Source of the DNA: Myxococcales bacterium UBA5297
Lineage (GTDB): Bacteria; Myxococcota; Myxococcia; Myxococcales; UBA5297
DNA: 24,515 bases
Direction: 5' to 3'
NCBI GenBank assembly: GCA_002408385.1
Contig: DHSB01000086.1
Location: 1 to 24,515, forward strand
Below, in pieces: positions 1-8,800 of this stretch. Made by a program: the position numbers and the translations under genes. The notes beneath the pieces are model-generated. The model ran no database searches. It was not told the DNA's origin and saw only the letters and a program-made list of their open reading frames with translations. Every line of letters begins with the position of its first letter. The stretch's first letter is position 1.

Positions 1-806
1 TGGCGACCCTCCGGGTGCCGGTGACCGCGAGGATTCGGCAGCTCCTGCTCAACCTCGAGCGTTGGCGCTGGGTGCCCGACAGGCTGGGCGAGCGATACGT
101 CGCGGTCAACATCCCCGCCTACGAGCTGCGGGCGGTCGCCAGCGACGCGGTCGCCCTGCAGATGAGGGTCGTCGTCGGCCAACACGACAAGCGCACGCCC
201 ATCTTCGCCGACACCATCGAGCGCCTGATCATCAACCCGGTCTGGAGCCTGCCGCCGCGCATCGCCGCCGAAAAGCTGTTCGAGCGGGCGCCGAGCGATC
301 CGCAGTGGGTGACCCGCAACGGCTACCAGCTCTTCTCCGGCAAGCAGACGCTCGATCCCAACGACATCGACTGGACCGCCCTCGAGGGGTCACGGTTGCC
401 GTTTCGTGTGCGCCAAAAGCCTGGCAGCAACAACGCCCTGGGGCGGCTCAAGCTCGACATGCCCAACCGCTTCAGCGTTTACCTGCACGACACGCCGCAA
501 CGGCGCCTGTTCGCGCTGCCCTACCGCGCGCTGAGCTACGGCTGCGTGCGCCTCGAGCGCCCGGTCGAGCTTGCGGGCTTTCTGCTCGCCAACGAGCCGG
601 AGTGGAGCGCCGAGCGCGTCGCCGAGGCGATGGAGGCAGGCCAGACGGTGACCGTCGCGCTCTCCGAGCCCGTGCCCGTCTACCTCTTCTACTCGACGAG
701 CTTCGTCGACGAAGCCGGCAGGCTCCACTTCCGCCCCGACCCCTACGGCGCCGACAAAGATCTCGCCTGGAGGCTGCGAAAAATCGATCGCGACTGGAAC
801 CGCTAG
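1..806 (+). CDS. L,D-transpeptidase (YcbB/LdtD-like), C-terminal part
   Basis: The reading frame is open to the left edge (first full codon at base 3), so this is the C-terminal part of a longer gene; the GTG at 15 is internal. The family makes 3-3 cross-links in periplasmic peptidoglycan using a catalytic Cys. The frame opens with a segment ending in LNLERWRWVPD, typical of the linker before the YkuD domain in YcbB-type enzymes. It continues through a VNIPAYEL strand and VVVGQHDKRTPIF, both characteristic of that fold. The active-site region reads YLHDTPQRRLF and then RALSYGCVRLERP, with the nucleophile Cys codon at 543-545. The usual His or Ser before GC is Tyr here (SYGC). The stop at 804-806 lies one base from the stop of the convergent peptidase gene. 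Family assignment is firm; the N-terminal signal and peptidoglycan-binding parts are outside the window. Confidence 0.9.
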   Translation, partial: ATLRVPVTARIRQLLLNLERWRWVPDRLGERYVAVNIPAYELRAVASDAVALQMRVVVGQHDKRTPIFADTIERLIINPVWSLPPRIAAEKLFERAPSDPQWVTRNGYQLFSGKQTLDPNDIDWTALEGSRLPFRVRQKPGSNNALGRLKLDMPNRFSVYLHDTPQRRLFALPYRALSYGCVRLERPVELAGFLLANEPEWSAERVAEAMEAGQTVTVALSEPVPVYLFYSTSFVDEAGRLHFRPDPYGADKDLAWRLRKIDRDWNR

Positions 807-807
807 C

Positions 808-1719
808 CTACCAGCGGGCCCGCCAGCCACGGGTGTCGATGTGGATGAAGGGACCGTGGACGCGGTTGGCCGGATAGAGACCCGCGCCACCGACGAGCTC
901 GGGATAGCGCTCCTCGATCCGCTCGACCGCCTCGAGGATGACGCGGTTGTCGGCCTTGGTGACCCGGCCGTCCTCGTCGAGATCGTCCATCTGCCCGTCA
1001 GCGTCCTCGTCGATCCAGAGGTCGGCCGCGTCGCCGTAGAGGTGGCGGCTGACCCCCGAGCGCCCCTTGCCGCCCCGGCCGTTGTACTGCGGGGTGCGGT
1101 AGCCGCTCATCACGTGGAAGGTGCTCGCCGGCACGCCCATCGCGCGCAGCTCGTCGAGTACGAGCTCGAGCTTGTCGACGAGGGCCAGGTCGAGCACCAG
1201 GTACTTCGGCCAGACCTCGCGCTGGTCCTTGGTGAGGAACTGGCCGAGCCGGAAGCTGCGCGAGACCTGCATCTCGGCGCTCTCCCGCGTCACCTCGATG
1301 AAGCCGGTCGGCGGCGCGTAGGCGCCCTTGCGCGCCGGATAGACGCCGATGCGGTAGCCGTTGAGCGCTCCCTTCCGGACGAGGGAGGCGGGCACCGGGA
1401 CCACTACCCTCGCCACCTCGCCGCTCTTCGACTCGAGGCGCCAGATGCCCGGTTCGGACGGGGCGCGCAGCAGGCCGTCGTCACCGAGCGCCGGCTGCTC
1501 GTCGGCCTGGCTTCCCGGCACCCGAAGCCATCTGGCCGAGCCGGGATCGGCGAGCTCGATGTCGAGGACCCGCTCCGCCTCGACGAGCGCCAGCTCGAGG
1601 GTCCCGCTGCGCCCGCGGTCCAGCTCGAGCGGCCGCTCGACGGACTCGCGGCCGGCCTGGGCCAGGGACGGGACGAAGAGGCTCGCGGCAAACAGCGCAG
1701 GCAAGAGGTGGCGTCTCAT
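808..1719 (-). CDS. Secreted M15A/DUF882 (YcbK-like) murein peptidase
   Basis: A 303-residue protein with an N-terminal signal peptide (MRRHLLPALF, hydrophobic core, cleavage probably after AQA near residue 22). Residues about 25-150 form a non-catalytic beta-rich region. Residues about 155-303 are a DUF882/peptidase M15A domain: SGYRTPQYN (205-213), the zinc motif H226-x6-D233 in SRHLYGDAADLW, and the closing GPFIHIDTRG with H293. Family members hydrolyse peptidoglycan peptide links in the periplasm. An acidic, EF-hand-like segment rich in Asp and Gly (residues 237-256) sits between the two zinc motifs. The ATG at 1719 gives the signal peptide directly; no clear Shine-Dalgarno precedes it. 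It is convergent with the L,D-transpeptidase with a one-base gap. In E. coli ycbB and ycbK are also neighbours, which supports a shared wall-remodelling role. Confidence 0.88.
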   Translation of the reverse strand: MRRHLLPALFAASLFVPSLAQAGRESVERPLELDRGRSGTLELALVEAERVLDIELADPGSARWLRVPGSQADEQPALGDDGLLRAPSEPGIWRLESKSGEVARVVVPVPASLVRKGALNGYRIGVYPARKGAYAPPTGFIEVTRESAEMQVSRSFRLGQFLTKDQREVWPKYLVLDLALVDKLELVLDELRAMGVPASTFHVMSGYRTPQYNGRGGKGRSGVSRHLYGDAADLWIDEDADGQMDDLDEDGRVTKADNRVILEAVERIEERYPELVGGAGLYPANRVHGPFIHIDTRGWRARW

Positions 1720-2044
1720 GGCCGCGCAAACAGGCGAGGCGCCCCTGCCCTTTCAATTCCCGAAAGCGCAACGCCCCGCCCTGGCGCACGGCCCGGTCGA
1801 GGGCAACGGAAGAACCCGCACGTCCTAGAGCTTCGCGCCGGGCCCTCGCCCGGCTGCTTTTCATCAACGGACGGTGGACCGGGCGCTAGGCCCGCGCAAG
1901 AAGATGAAATCCCCTCTCCCGCGCTCGCGCGAGGAGAGGGGATTTGGAGAGGAAGGCTGGCCGCAACCGATCGAGGCAGAGCCCTCCTGTCGGCTCGACG
2001 CTCGGGCTGACCGGTTATCGCTCGAAGGGGTCTTCGACAGGTCT
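1720..2044. other. Gene-free interval of 325 bases
   Basis: No frame here looks protein-like. The only clear structure is the perfect inverted repeat at 1907-1945, listed separately. The part next to 1719 must hold the promoter of the DUF882 peptidase gene, but I see no convincing -35/-10 pair. Confidence 0.6.
1907..1945. repeat. Perfect 13-bp inverted repeat (hairpin)
   Basis: The left arm AAATCCCCTCTCC (1907-1919) is exactly complementary to GGAGAGGGGATTT (1933-1945). The 13-base loop is itself rich in CG/GC and can add a short inner stem. It lies about 100 bases past the stop of the lipoprotein gene at 2045, so it could end that transcript, since the minus-strand continuation is T-rich (ATTTCATCTTCTTG). 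It could equally be a copy of an interspersed palindromic repeat. Confidence 0.7.
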
Positions 2045-2524
2045 TCAGCGCTTGATGTCGCCGGCGAACGACCGGATCACGTTGCAGGGCGGCTGAGAAA
2101 GGTCCGAGGTGTTGATCGAGCCGCTGATGCGACGGTTGCCCGAGTTGATGCCGCTCACCGAAAACGAGACGGTGACGTTGAGCCCGGTATGCCGGAACTG
2201 CGAGCTGAAGGTGGCGACATCCGAGGTGGCCGGGTCGACGCCCTCTTCCACAAAGATTCGGCCCTCAACGCTGACCGCCTGATTCTCCGGGGGCAGGTCC
2301 GGGTCGCGCACGGTCGTCCTGCCCCCGCCCGAGGCGTCCTGGTTCAAGCTGATCGAGTCGTAGGGCTCGAGCCCGGAGAACCCGCAGGTGCTCTCCGATT
2401 CGATCGTCGTCACGTCATAGAGTCCGCCGATGTCGGGGCAGTTGGCCCCGCACTCGACGCCTTGCGAGCATCCGGTGAAGAGAGCAGCCAGGATTGCGGC
2501 GAACGGAATCAAGATCGTCTTCAT
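2045..2524 (-). CDS. Small lipoprotein of unknown function
   Basis: A 159-residue protein with a lipoprotein signal: MKTILIPFAAILAALFTGC, with the lipidated Cys at residue 19. The mature part has a short Cys-containing N-terminus (VECGANCPDIGGLYDVT), then a Ser/Thr/Asn-rich beta-type stretch with phrases such as GGLYDVTT, VSFSVSG and RRISGSIN. This resembles a small extracellular beta-sandwich or lipocalin-like domain, but I recognise no family. The ATG at 2524 is preferred over the upstream ATG at 2572 because it starts the signal peptide exactly, and because GAGGGCAG lies about 8-14 bases before it. It is divergent from the hemerythrin gene. Confidence 0.75.
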   Translation of the reverse strand: MKTILIPFAAILAALFTGCSQGVECGANCPDIGGLYDVTTIESESTCGFSGLEPYDSISLNQDASGGGRTTVRDPDLPPENQAVSVEGRIFVEEGVDPATSDVATFSSQFRHTGLNVTVSFSVSGINSGNRRISGSINTSDLSQPPCNVIRSFAGDIKR

Positions 2525-2595
2525 GTTTGCTCTGCCCTCGCGTCGCTCGGAAGGTGGGTTTCGGAAAGCCAACCGGCACTGAAAGTGGACGAATC

Positions 2596-2621
2596 GTCTT
2601 ACCCGAGTCGATGGGTGTCAA
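2596..2621 (-). promoter_or_regulatory. Candidate sigma-70-type promoter for the lipoprotein gene
   Basis: On the minus strand a perfect TTGACA lies at 2621-2616. TAAGAC (2601-2596) follows after only 14 bases; a standard 17-base spacer would instead give the weaker GACGAT. The -35 match is good and the -10 uncertain. The box is about 90 bases upstream of the ATG at 2524. Confidence 0.3.
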
Positions 2622-2727
2622 GCCGCCGGCCCGGCCCGCGCGAGGCCCCCAAAGCGACGCGCAACGGATGCCGTCGGCAGGGGCACCTGCGCTAGCCTTG
2701 TCCCTCAACTTCCGGTGGAGGCCATCT

Positions 2728-3141
2728 GTGGCGATTCAATGGACCCCTGACCTCGCGGTGGGCATCGAAGAAGTAGACCTCCAGCACCAGCAGCTCTTCG
2801 CGGCAGCAGACCAACTGCTCGAGGCCATGCGCCAGGGCAAAGGCCGCAGCGAGGTCGCCTCTTTGCTGCGCTTCCTGGAGCGCTACGTCGTCGAGCACTT
2901 CGGCTGCGAGGAGAAGACGATGGCCGAGGCGCGCTACCCGGCCCTGGAGGCGCACAGGGCGCAGCACCAGGGCTTCACGGCGGAGCTGGCCGCGCTCGTA
3001 CAGAAGCACTCGACCGAAGGCGCCACCGCCGCCACGGTCATCCACGTGAACGACCGAGTCTGCGGCTGGCTCCGAAGCCACATCGCCGGCTCCGACAAGG
3101 CGCTCGGCGCCTTCCTCGCGGACCGGCGCCGTCCCGGGTAG
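2728..3141 (+). CDS. Bacteriohemerythrin
   Basis: A 137-residue single-domain hemerythrin, close to the usual length of bacterial members (about 130-135). These four-helix proteins bind O2 at a di-iron centre in the cytoplasm. All seven ligands are visible in family order: H20 (DLQHQQLF), H57 and E61 (VEHFGCEEKTM), H76 and H80 (EAHRAQHQGF), H118 and D123 (SHIAGSDK). The N-terminal IQWTPDLAVGIEEVD is the standard opening. The GTG start at 2728 is chosen because GGTGGAG lies seven bases before it and because upstream in-frame residues have no hemerythrin character. It stands alone, so a role in oxygen storage, sensing or delivery is inference. Confidence 0.93.
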   Translation: MAIQWTPDLAVGIEEVDLQHQQLFAAADQLLEAMRQGKGRSEVASLLRFLERYVVEHFGCEEKTMAEARYPALEAHRAQHQGFTAELAALVQKHSTEGATAATVIHVNDRVCGWLRSHIAGSDKALGAFLADRRRPG

Positions 3142-3308
3142 GCGTGGCGCGCGACCCGGCCGGGATCTTCGGACGCGCCCGGCTCGATCGGGCCCGGCCT
3201 GCGCCGCAGGCGACGAGGCCCACCTCGCGGGCGAATCACGCGAAAGATCCGGGCGCGCACGACCCGTTCACAGGAAGAAAACGCGGCGATCCGGGGGCCC
3301 TGCGGCCG

Positions 3309-5288
3309 TCACAGCACGCAAGCGTAGTTCGAGCAGCGCAGCCCCTGGCCGCAGTCCTCGTCCAGGACGCACTCGACGCAGGAGCCGCCGGAGGCACAGC
3401 GTGGCGCGCTCGCGGGGCAGTGGCCGTCGTTGAGGCACTCGCGGCAGTTCCCGTAATACGTCTCGCAGTACGGCTCGTCGCCCGAGCAGCTCGCGTTGCT
3501 CGCGCACTCTACGCAGGAGTCGCTGTTGGCGTTGCAGAAGGGCGTCGCCGCTCCGCAGTCGGCGTCGCTGCGGCACCCGAGGCACTCGTTGTCGACGCAG
3601 AACGGCGCGTCGTGCGAGCAGTCGGCGGCCGAGCGGCAGCGCACGCAGGTCTTGTTCACGCAGACGTGCAGGCAGTCGGAGTCGACGAGGCAGCCGACGC
3701 AGGTGCCGGGCTGGCCCGCCGAGCTGTCGCAGCGGCTCAGTCCCCAGGCGGCGCCGGGGCAGTCCCCGTCGCTGTTGCACTTGTAGGACTTGTCCGTCGG
3801 GTTGCAGTAGAGCGGCAACCCGAGCCCCGTTTCATAGGTCTGTCCCGGCTCGCAGCACACCTCGGTCTCGAGGATGCCGATGAACACCTTCCCGCAGTGG
3901 CGCCCCGACAGGCAGCAGCTCCCGACGCCGTCGCCGACCGGATTGCACGACTCGAAGCAGCGCCCCGGGAGGATGAACGAGTAGGCCCTGCACTCGAGGT
4001 AGCCCGAACACTGGCTGTCCGTGGTGCACTCGAGGTTTTCATCGGCGACGGGGTCGCTGCCGAGGCACTCGGTGCGCGGCTCGCAAACGTTGTTCGTGCA
4101 GTTGCCCGTCGCGCAGTGCGCGTCGCTCGTGCAGGTGCTCGCCTGCGGCTGGCATTGACCCGCGACGCAGCCCTCGCCCGCGATGCACGTGCCGCAGTTG
4201 AGCGTGCCCCCGCAGCCGTCGGACGCCGGGCCGCACTCGATGCCTTGGGCCGCACAGGTCGTCCCGGTCGCGCAGGCGCAGCGGCCCTGGTCACTGCAGG
4301 CCTCTCCGGTCGGACAGCCCCCGCACTGGACGCTCACGGTCACCCCGCAGTTGTTTGGGGCGGTCAAAGGCCCGCACTCGCGCCCTTGGCGCACGCACGT
4401 CTGCGCCGCGGCCTCCGCCTGGCAGCCGGTGCCACAGACGTTAGGGGTGCCGGCCCCGCCGCAGGTCTCGGGCAGCTCGCAGTCGCCGCAATTGGCCGTC
4501 ACCTGCGTCCCACAGTTGTTCTGCGCGGCGAGCATTCCGCAGTCCTTGCCCTCGCGCTCGCAGGTCGCGGCCGGGCCCTCGGGCTGGCAGCCCACGCCAC
4601 AGAGGTTCGGCACGCCGCCGCCACCGCAGGTCTCGGGCAGCTCGCACTCGCCACAGCCGACGGTCAGCACGACCCCGCAGTTGTTGGGCGCGGTGAGCTC
4701 GCCGCAGTTCTTGCCCTCGCGCGCGCAGGTCTGCGCCGGCTCCTCGGCCTGGCAGCCGCTGCCGCAGACGTTGGGCCTGCCGCCCCCGCCGCAGGTCTCG
4801 GGCGTGGTGCACTCGCCGCAGTTGGCGGTGTTCGGCTGCCCGCAGTTGTTGTCGCCAGCCAGCAGCCCGCAGTCCTTGCCTTGGCGCCGGCAGAACTGCT
4901 GATCGGGCTCGGGGATGCACTGCCCGCAGACGTTGGCCGTCCCGCCACCGCCGCAGATCAGCGGGTAATCGCAGGTGCCGCAGTCGGCGGTGTTCTCACG
5001 CCCGCAGTTGTCGCTGTCGGTGACGTAGTCGCAGTTCTTGCCAAGCCGCAGGCAGAACTCGGCGTCGGACTCGGAGAGGCACTCCCCGCACCGACTGCCC
5101 TCGACCTCGCAGCCGTTCGAGGGCTCTTTGTCGCAATCGAGAAAGCCCTCGCGGCAGACGCACGCGCCGGCCTCGCAGGCCTGGTTCGGCCCACAGGTCG
5201 GGCAGCTTGCGGTCGGCGCCGTCTGGCTGCACGCGGCAACGAAGACCAACGCGGCGATCAGGGAGAGGCAGGTGGCTTGGTTTCTCAT
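3309..5288 (-). CDS. Cys-rich repeat lipoprotein, Myxococcota-type
   Basis: A 659-residue surface lipoprotein: signal MRNQATCLSLIAALVFVAAC with lipobox Cys20. By my count it has 102 Cys, about 15% of residues. Residues about 79-344 hold five repeats of 54-55 residues, starting at Cys 79, 133, 188, 243 and 298. The pattern is C-x2-(Q/E)GK-x-CG, NNCG, CGEC, PETCGGGG-x-PNVCG-x-GCQ. A sixth shorter copy contains SDGCGGTLNCGTC, a motif I associate with myxobacterial extracellular proteins. Residues about 380-520 are irregular Cys-rich sequence. Residues about 530-659 hold six repeats of roughly 22 residues of the form CxxCxxDxDC...PxC. The even Cys spacing suggests disulfide-bonded modules outside the inner membrane. 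The ATG at 5288 is preferred because AAGGAC lies seven bases upstream and the signal peptide follows. The function is unknown; adhesion or wall scaffolding are guesses. Confidence 0.88.
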   Translation of the reverse strand: MRNQATCLSLIAALVFVAACSQTAPTASCPTCGPNQACEAGACVCREGFLDCDKEPSNGCEVEGSRCGECLSESDAEFCLRLGKNCDYVTDSDNCGRENTADCGTCDYPLICGGGGTANVCGQCIPEPDQQFCRRQGKDCGLLAGDNNCGQPNTANCGECTTPETCGGGGRPNVCGSGCQAEEPAQTCAREGKNCGELTAPNNCGVVLTVGCGECELPETCGGGGVPNLCGVGCQPEGPAATCEREGKDCGMLAAQNNCGTQVTANCGDCELPETCGGAGTPNVCGTGCQAEAAAQTCVRQGRECGPLTAPNNCGVTVSVQCGGCPTGEACSDQGRCACATGTTCAAQGIECGPASDGCGGTLNCGTCIAGEGCVAGQCQPQASTCTSDAHCATGNCTNNVCEPRTECLGSDPVADENLECTTDSQCSGYLECRAYSFILPGRCFESCNPVGDGVGSCCLSGRHCGKVFIGILETEVCCEPGQTYETGLGLPLYCNPTDKSYKCNSDGDCPGAAWGLSRCDSSAGQPGTCVGCLVDSDCLHVCVNKTCVRCRSAADCSHDAPFCVDNECLGCRSDADCGAATPFCNANSDSCVECASNASCSGDEPYCETYYGNCRECLNDGHCPASAPRCASGGSCVECVLDEDCGQGLRCSNYACVL

Positions 5289-5809
5289 CGCTCGTCCTTG
5301 GCTTTGCATCGGCGTTCGCGTCCTGACGCCGCAGACTGCGAAGTATGGATGAAGGGCGACCGAGGCGTCGAGGCGCGCCTCCTGGCGTCGGGACGCGAAG
5401 GGCTCGCCGCCGACTCGCCGGGAGTGCTCTCCAGCTCGAGCGGCCGGGCGCCACCCGCTCCGCCCGGACTCTCCGAGGCAAACCTCTCCGGTAGTTCGCG
5501 CCGCGAGGCTTCGACGAGGCGTTTGGCGGCTTTCGCGCGGCTCGCCCCTCGGCCTCCGGTCGCCCTTGGCGAGCCCGCGCAAAGAGCCTCTGGGCGCCTC
5601 CCGAGACGTTGGACCGCCGCACCCGCCCACCCCTCGACTTGCCCGCGCCGACTTGGCGCCCCGGGGCGACGGGCCGGGAAGCGATCCGAACCCCGCTCCA
5701 CAGCGCGACCTTGGCGCGCTCCGGTCCTGACCGCCGGGGCGGGAGCACGCCGACTCGAGCCCCGGGCGCGCATGCGGCCCAACCGACTCGGCATGGTAAA
5801 ACGCCCGGC
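5289..5809. other. Divergent intergenic region, 521 bases
   Basis: This separates two divergent lipoprotein genes and should carry both promoters. Long frames run through it on both strands, but their composition (Arg/Pro/Ala-rich, no motif) and their overlap with other frames mark them as G+C artefacts. I see no clear promoter pair, RNA gene or repeat. Confidence 0.5.
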
Positions 5810-8800
5810 GTGAACTCGAACGCCCCCCTCCGAATCGTCGCCGTCGTCTGTGCCGCCCTCCTCGCCGCGTGTCCCCGCCCGCAGCAGGGGTCCATCGATC
5901 CGCTCCGCGAGGCCTCCGAGGCCGCGGCCTCGGGGAGGGGCAGCGCCCGCGAACGCGCGCTCGCCGGACACGCCGCCTACCTGCTCGAGTCCAAGCCGGC
6001 CGAAGCGGAGGCCCTCTGGAAGAGAGCCCTCGAGAAGAAGGAGGACGTCTGGGCGCTCTACGGGCTTTCGGAGAGCGCCCGGCGCTCGCTCGACACCCGG
6101 GGCCGGGTCCTGGGCGCGCTGCGCATCTGCGCGGTCGAGCCCCAACATCCCCTCTGCGGCGTCGCCGCGCGCCTCGGGTCCGAGTCGCTCGGCGAGTCGC
6201 CCGCGCTCGACCGCGACCTCGAGAAGGCCGCGCTCGAGGCGCTGACCGCCGGCGCCCGGGGCGATGCCGCCTTCCTGCTGCGCCTCACGGCCGCCGGGGC
6301 GAGGCGCAATCGCGGCGACGAGGCGGGCGCCCACGCCCTGTTCGCCGAGGCGGGCATGGTCGACAGGGCCCTGTTGCTCGGACCCTACTCCGCCTTTCAC
6401 TTCCTCGAGTGGGACCAGGCCTTCCCGCCGGAGCGCGGCGAGCTGGGAGGCGAAGGCCCTCTCGGCCCAATCCTTCCCCGGCAGGCGAGCGCGCCCGACG
6501 GGCACTTCGCGCTCTGGGGCGAGGCGACCCCGGCCGACGTCTTCTATTGGGTCAGCGACGTGGTCGTCGCCGCCGACGGCCTCTACCAAGCGCGCGCAGC
6601 CGGCAAGAGCACCTTCGAGCTCTTCGTCGACGGCGTCTCGGCCTTCGAGCGGCGTGACTTCGAGGCCTGGCTGCCCGAGTCGATGGTCGTCGACGTCCCG
6701 CTGACCGCCGGCCGGCACCGCTTCGCCGTCAAGGTCGCCCGCGGAGCGGAGCGCGGCGACTTGTGGCTGGCCCTCTCGCGCGCCGACGGCAAGCCCGCGC
6801 AGCTCGTCTTCTCCGCCGCGCAGGGCGCCTTCGAGGCGCCGCCGCCCGCCTTCGCGAAGGCGACGAGCGCGTGGGGCACGGCAGCCGCGCTCGCCGAGGC
6901 GCTCGAGCCGGAGGCCGGCAAGGTGCTCGCCGCCTTCGTCGCCGCCCGCGACGGGCTGCGCCGCGATGATCAAGGCGCGCGGGCGCTCGCCGATAGGCTG
7001 GCAGAGAGGCACCCCTCGGCCGCGCTGCTTTCGCTGCGGGGCGAGGCGATGCTCGCCGATCCTTCGCTGCCCCGGCGCACCGCTACTGGCCGGGCGCGCC
7101 GCGACTTCGAGCAGGCGCTTGCGCTCGACGCGAACGAGGCCTCGGTGCTCCAGCGCCTGTCGGCCCAAGCCCGCAACGAGGGCCGGCTCGACGAGGCTGC
7201 CGAGAGGCTCGAGCGCGCTCGCGCCGCCGCCTCGCCCAAGAGCTGGCGGGTGCTGTTGACCGCGATGAAGCTCGCCGAGGCCCGGGGGGTGGACGCGCTC
7301 GGGCAGGAGGCGGCCCGCCGCGCGCTCGCGCTCGAGCCGGGCTTGTGCGACGCGACGAAGCTGCTCTACGAGCTCGCGCGGCGCCACGAGGCCGTCGAAG
7401 AGGCCGACCGTCGGCTCGACGAGCTCTCCGGCTGCCCCGGGCACCTGGGCCGCAAGGCCGAGCACCTGCGCCACCGCGGCGATCTGCCCGGCGCCCGCGC
7501 CCTGTTCGAGCGCCTCTCGGCCCAGACCCCGCTGCTGCCCGGGCCTCGGCAGGAGGCCGCGCGGCTCGCCGCCACCCTGGGCGCGCCCGCCGAGGCGACC
7601 GCCCTCTGGAGCGAGCTCTCGAGGATGTGGCCCTACTCGGCGGCCTTCCACAAGCGGCGCGCCGAATCGCTCGAGCAGGCCGGAGACGAGGCCGGAGCCC
7701 GGGCGGCGCGCGAGGCCGCCCTGCGGCTCGACGGCTCGGACTTGAAGCTGCGCCGCGCCCTCGCCGCGCAGAACGGCACCGAGGTGCTCGCCGAGCTCGC
7801 CGAGGACGGCCGCGCCTGGACCGAGCGCTACAGGGCGGCCAAGCCGCCCGAGGACGCGCCGGGCGTCTACGTCCTCGACGCCTCGGCCATCGAGGCGCAC
7901 TCCGACGGCTCGTTCACCGAGCGCACCCACGTCGTCGCCAAGGTGCTCGATCAGCGCGGCGTCTCGCTGCTCGCCGAGGTCCACCTGCCCGCGGGCGCGG
8001 AGATCCTCTCGCTGCGCACCCTCAAGAGCGACGGCCGGGTCCTCGAGCCCGAGGCGATAGGCGGCAAGGACAGCATCTCGCTGCCCGGGGTCGAGGTCGG
8101 CGACTTCGTCGAGTGGGAGTACCTCGTCGCCCACGGCTCGCGCGGTCCGGCGGTCCCCGGCTTCGCGGCGCCGAAGTTCTACTTCCGCATCGCCGACGGC
8201 CAGCTCTTCCACTCCAGCTACAAGGTCCGCGCCCCCGCGGGCACCCGGCTCGAGGTCGACGCCCACGGGATGGAGGCGCCTGGGGCCGAGAGCGACGGCA
8301 CCTGGGCCCAGGTGAAGATCGAGCGCGACTCGGTGCCGCTGTTCGCCCGCGAGCCGAACATGGTGGCGATGGACGAGGTGGTGCCGTTCGTCCAGGTCGG
8401 CGCCGGCGCCGGCAACGCCGAGCTGCTGACCGGCTTTGGCGACTACCTGCTCGAGCGCTCCCGGCCCAACGTCGAGGTGGTCCGCTTCGCGCGCGAAGCG
8501 GCGAAGGGGCTCACCGGCCGCGCGGCGGTCGAGGCGCTCTATGCCGCAGTGATGAAGCAGATCAAGGGACCCGAGGCTTCGCTGACGGCCCGCGCGACCT
8601 CGACCCTGGCCGAGGAGCGCGGCAGCCGCCTGTCGCTGATGAAGTCGGCGCTCGGCGCGCTCGGCATCCCCGCGCGCATCGTGCTGATCAACCCCTTCCA
8701 GGCCGATCCGGCGAGCTATCGCTTCCCGGCCGCCGAGCGCTATGGCCACGTGGCGCTGCTCGTCGAGCTGCCGGAGGGCGAGCTCTTCCTGGAGCCCGCC

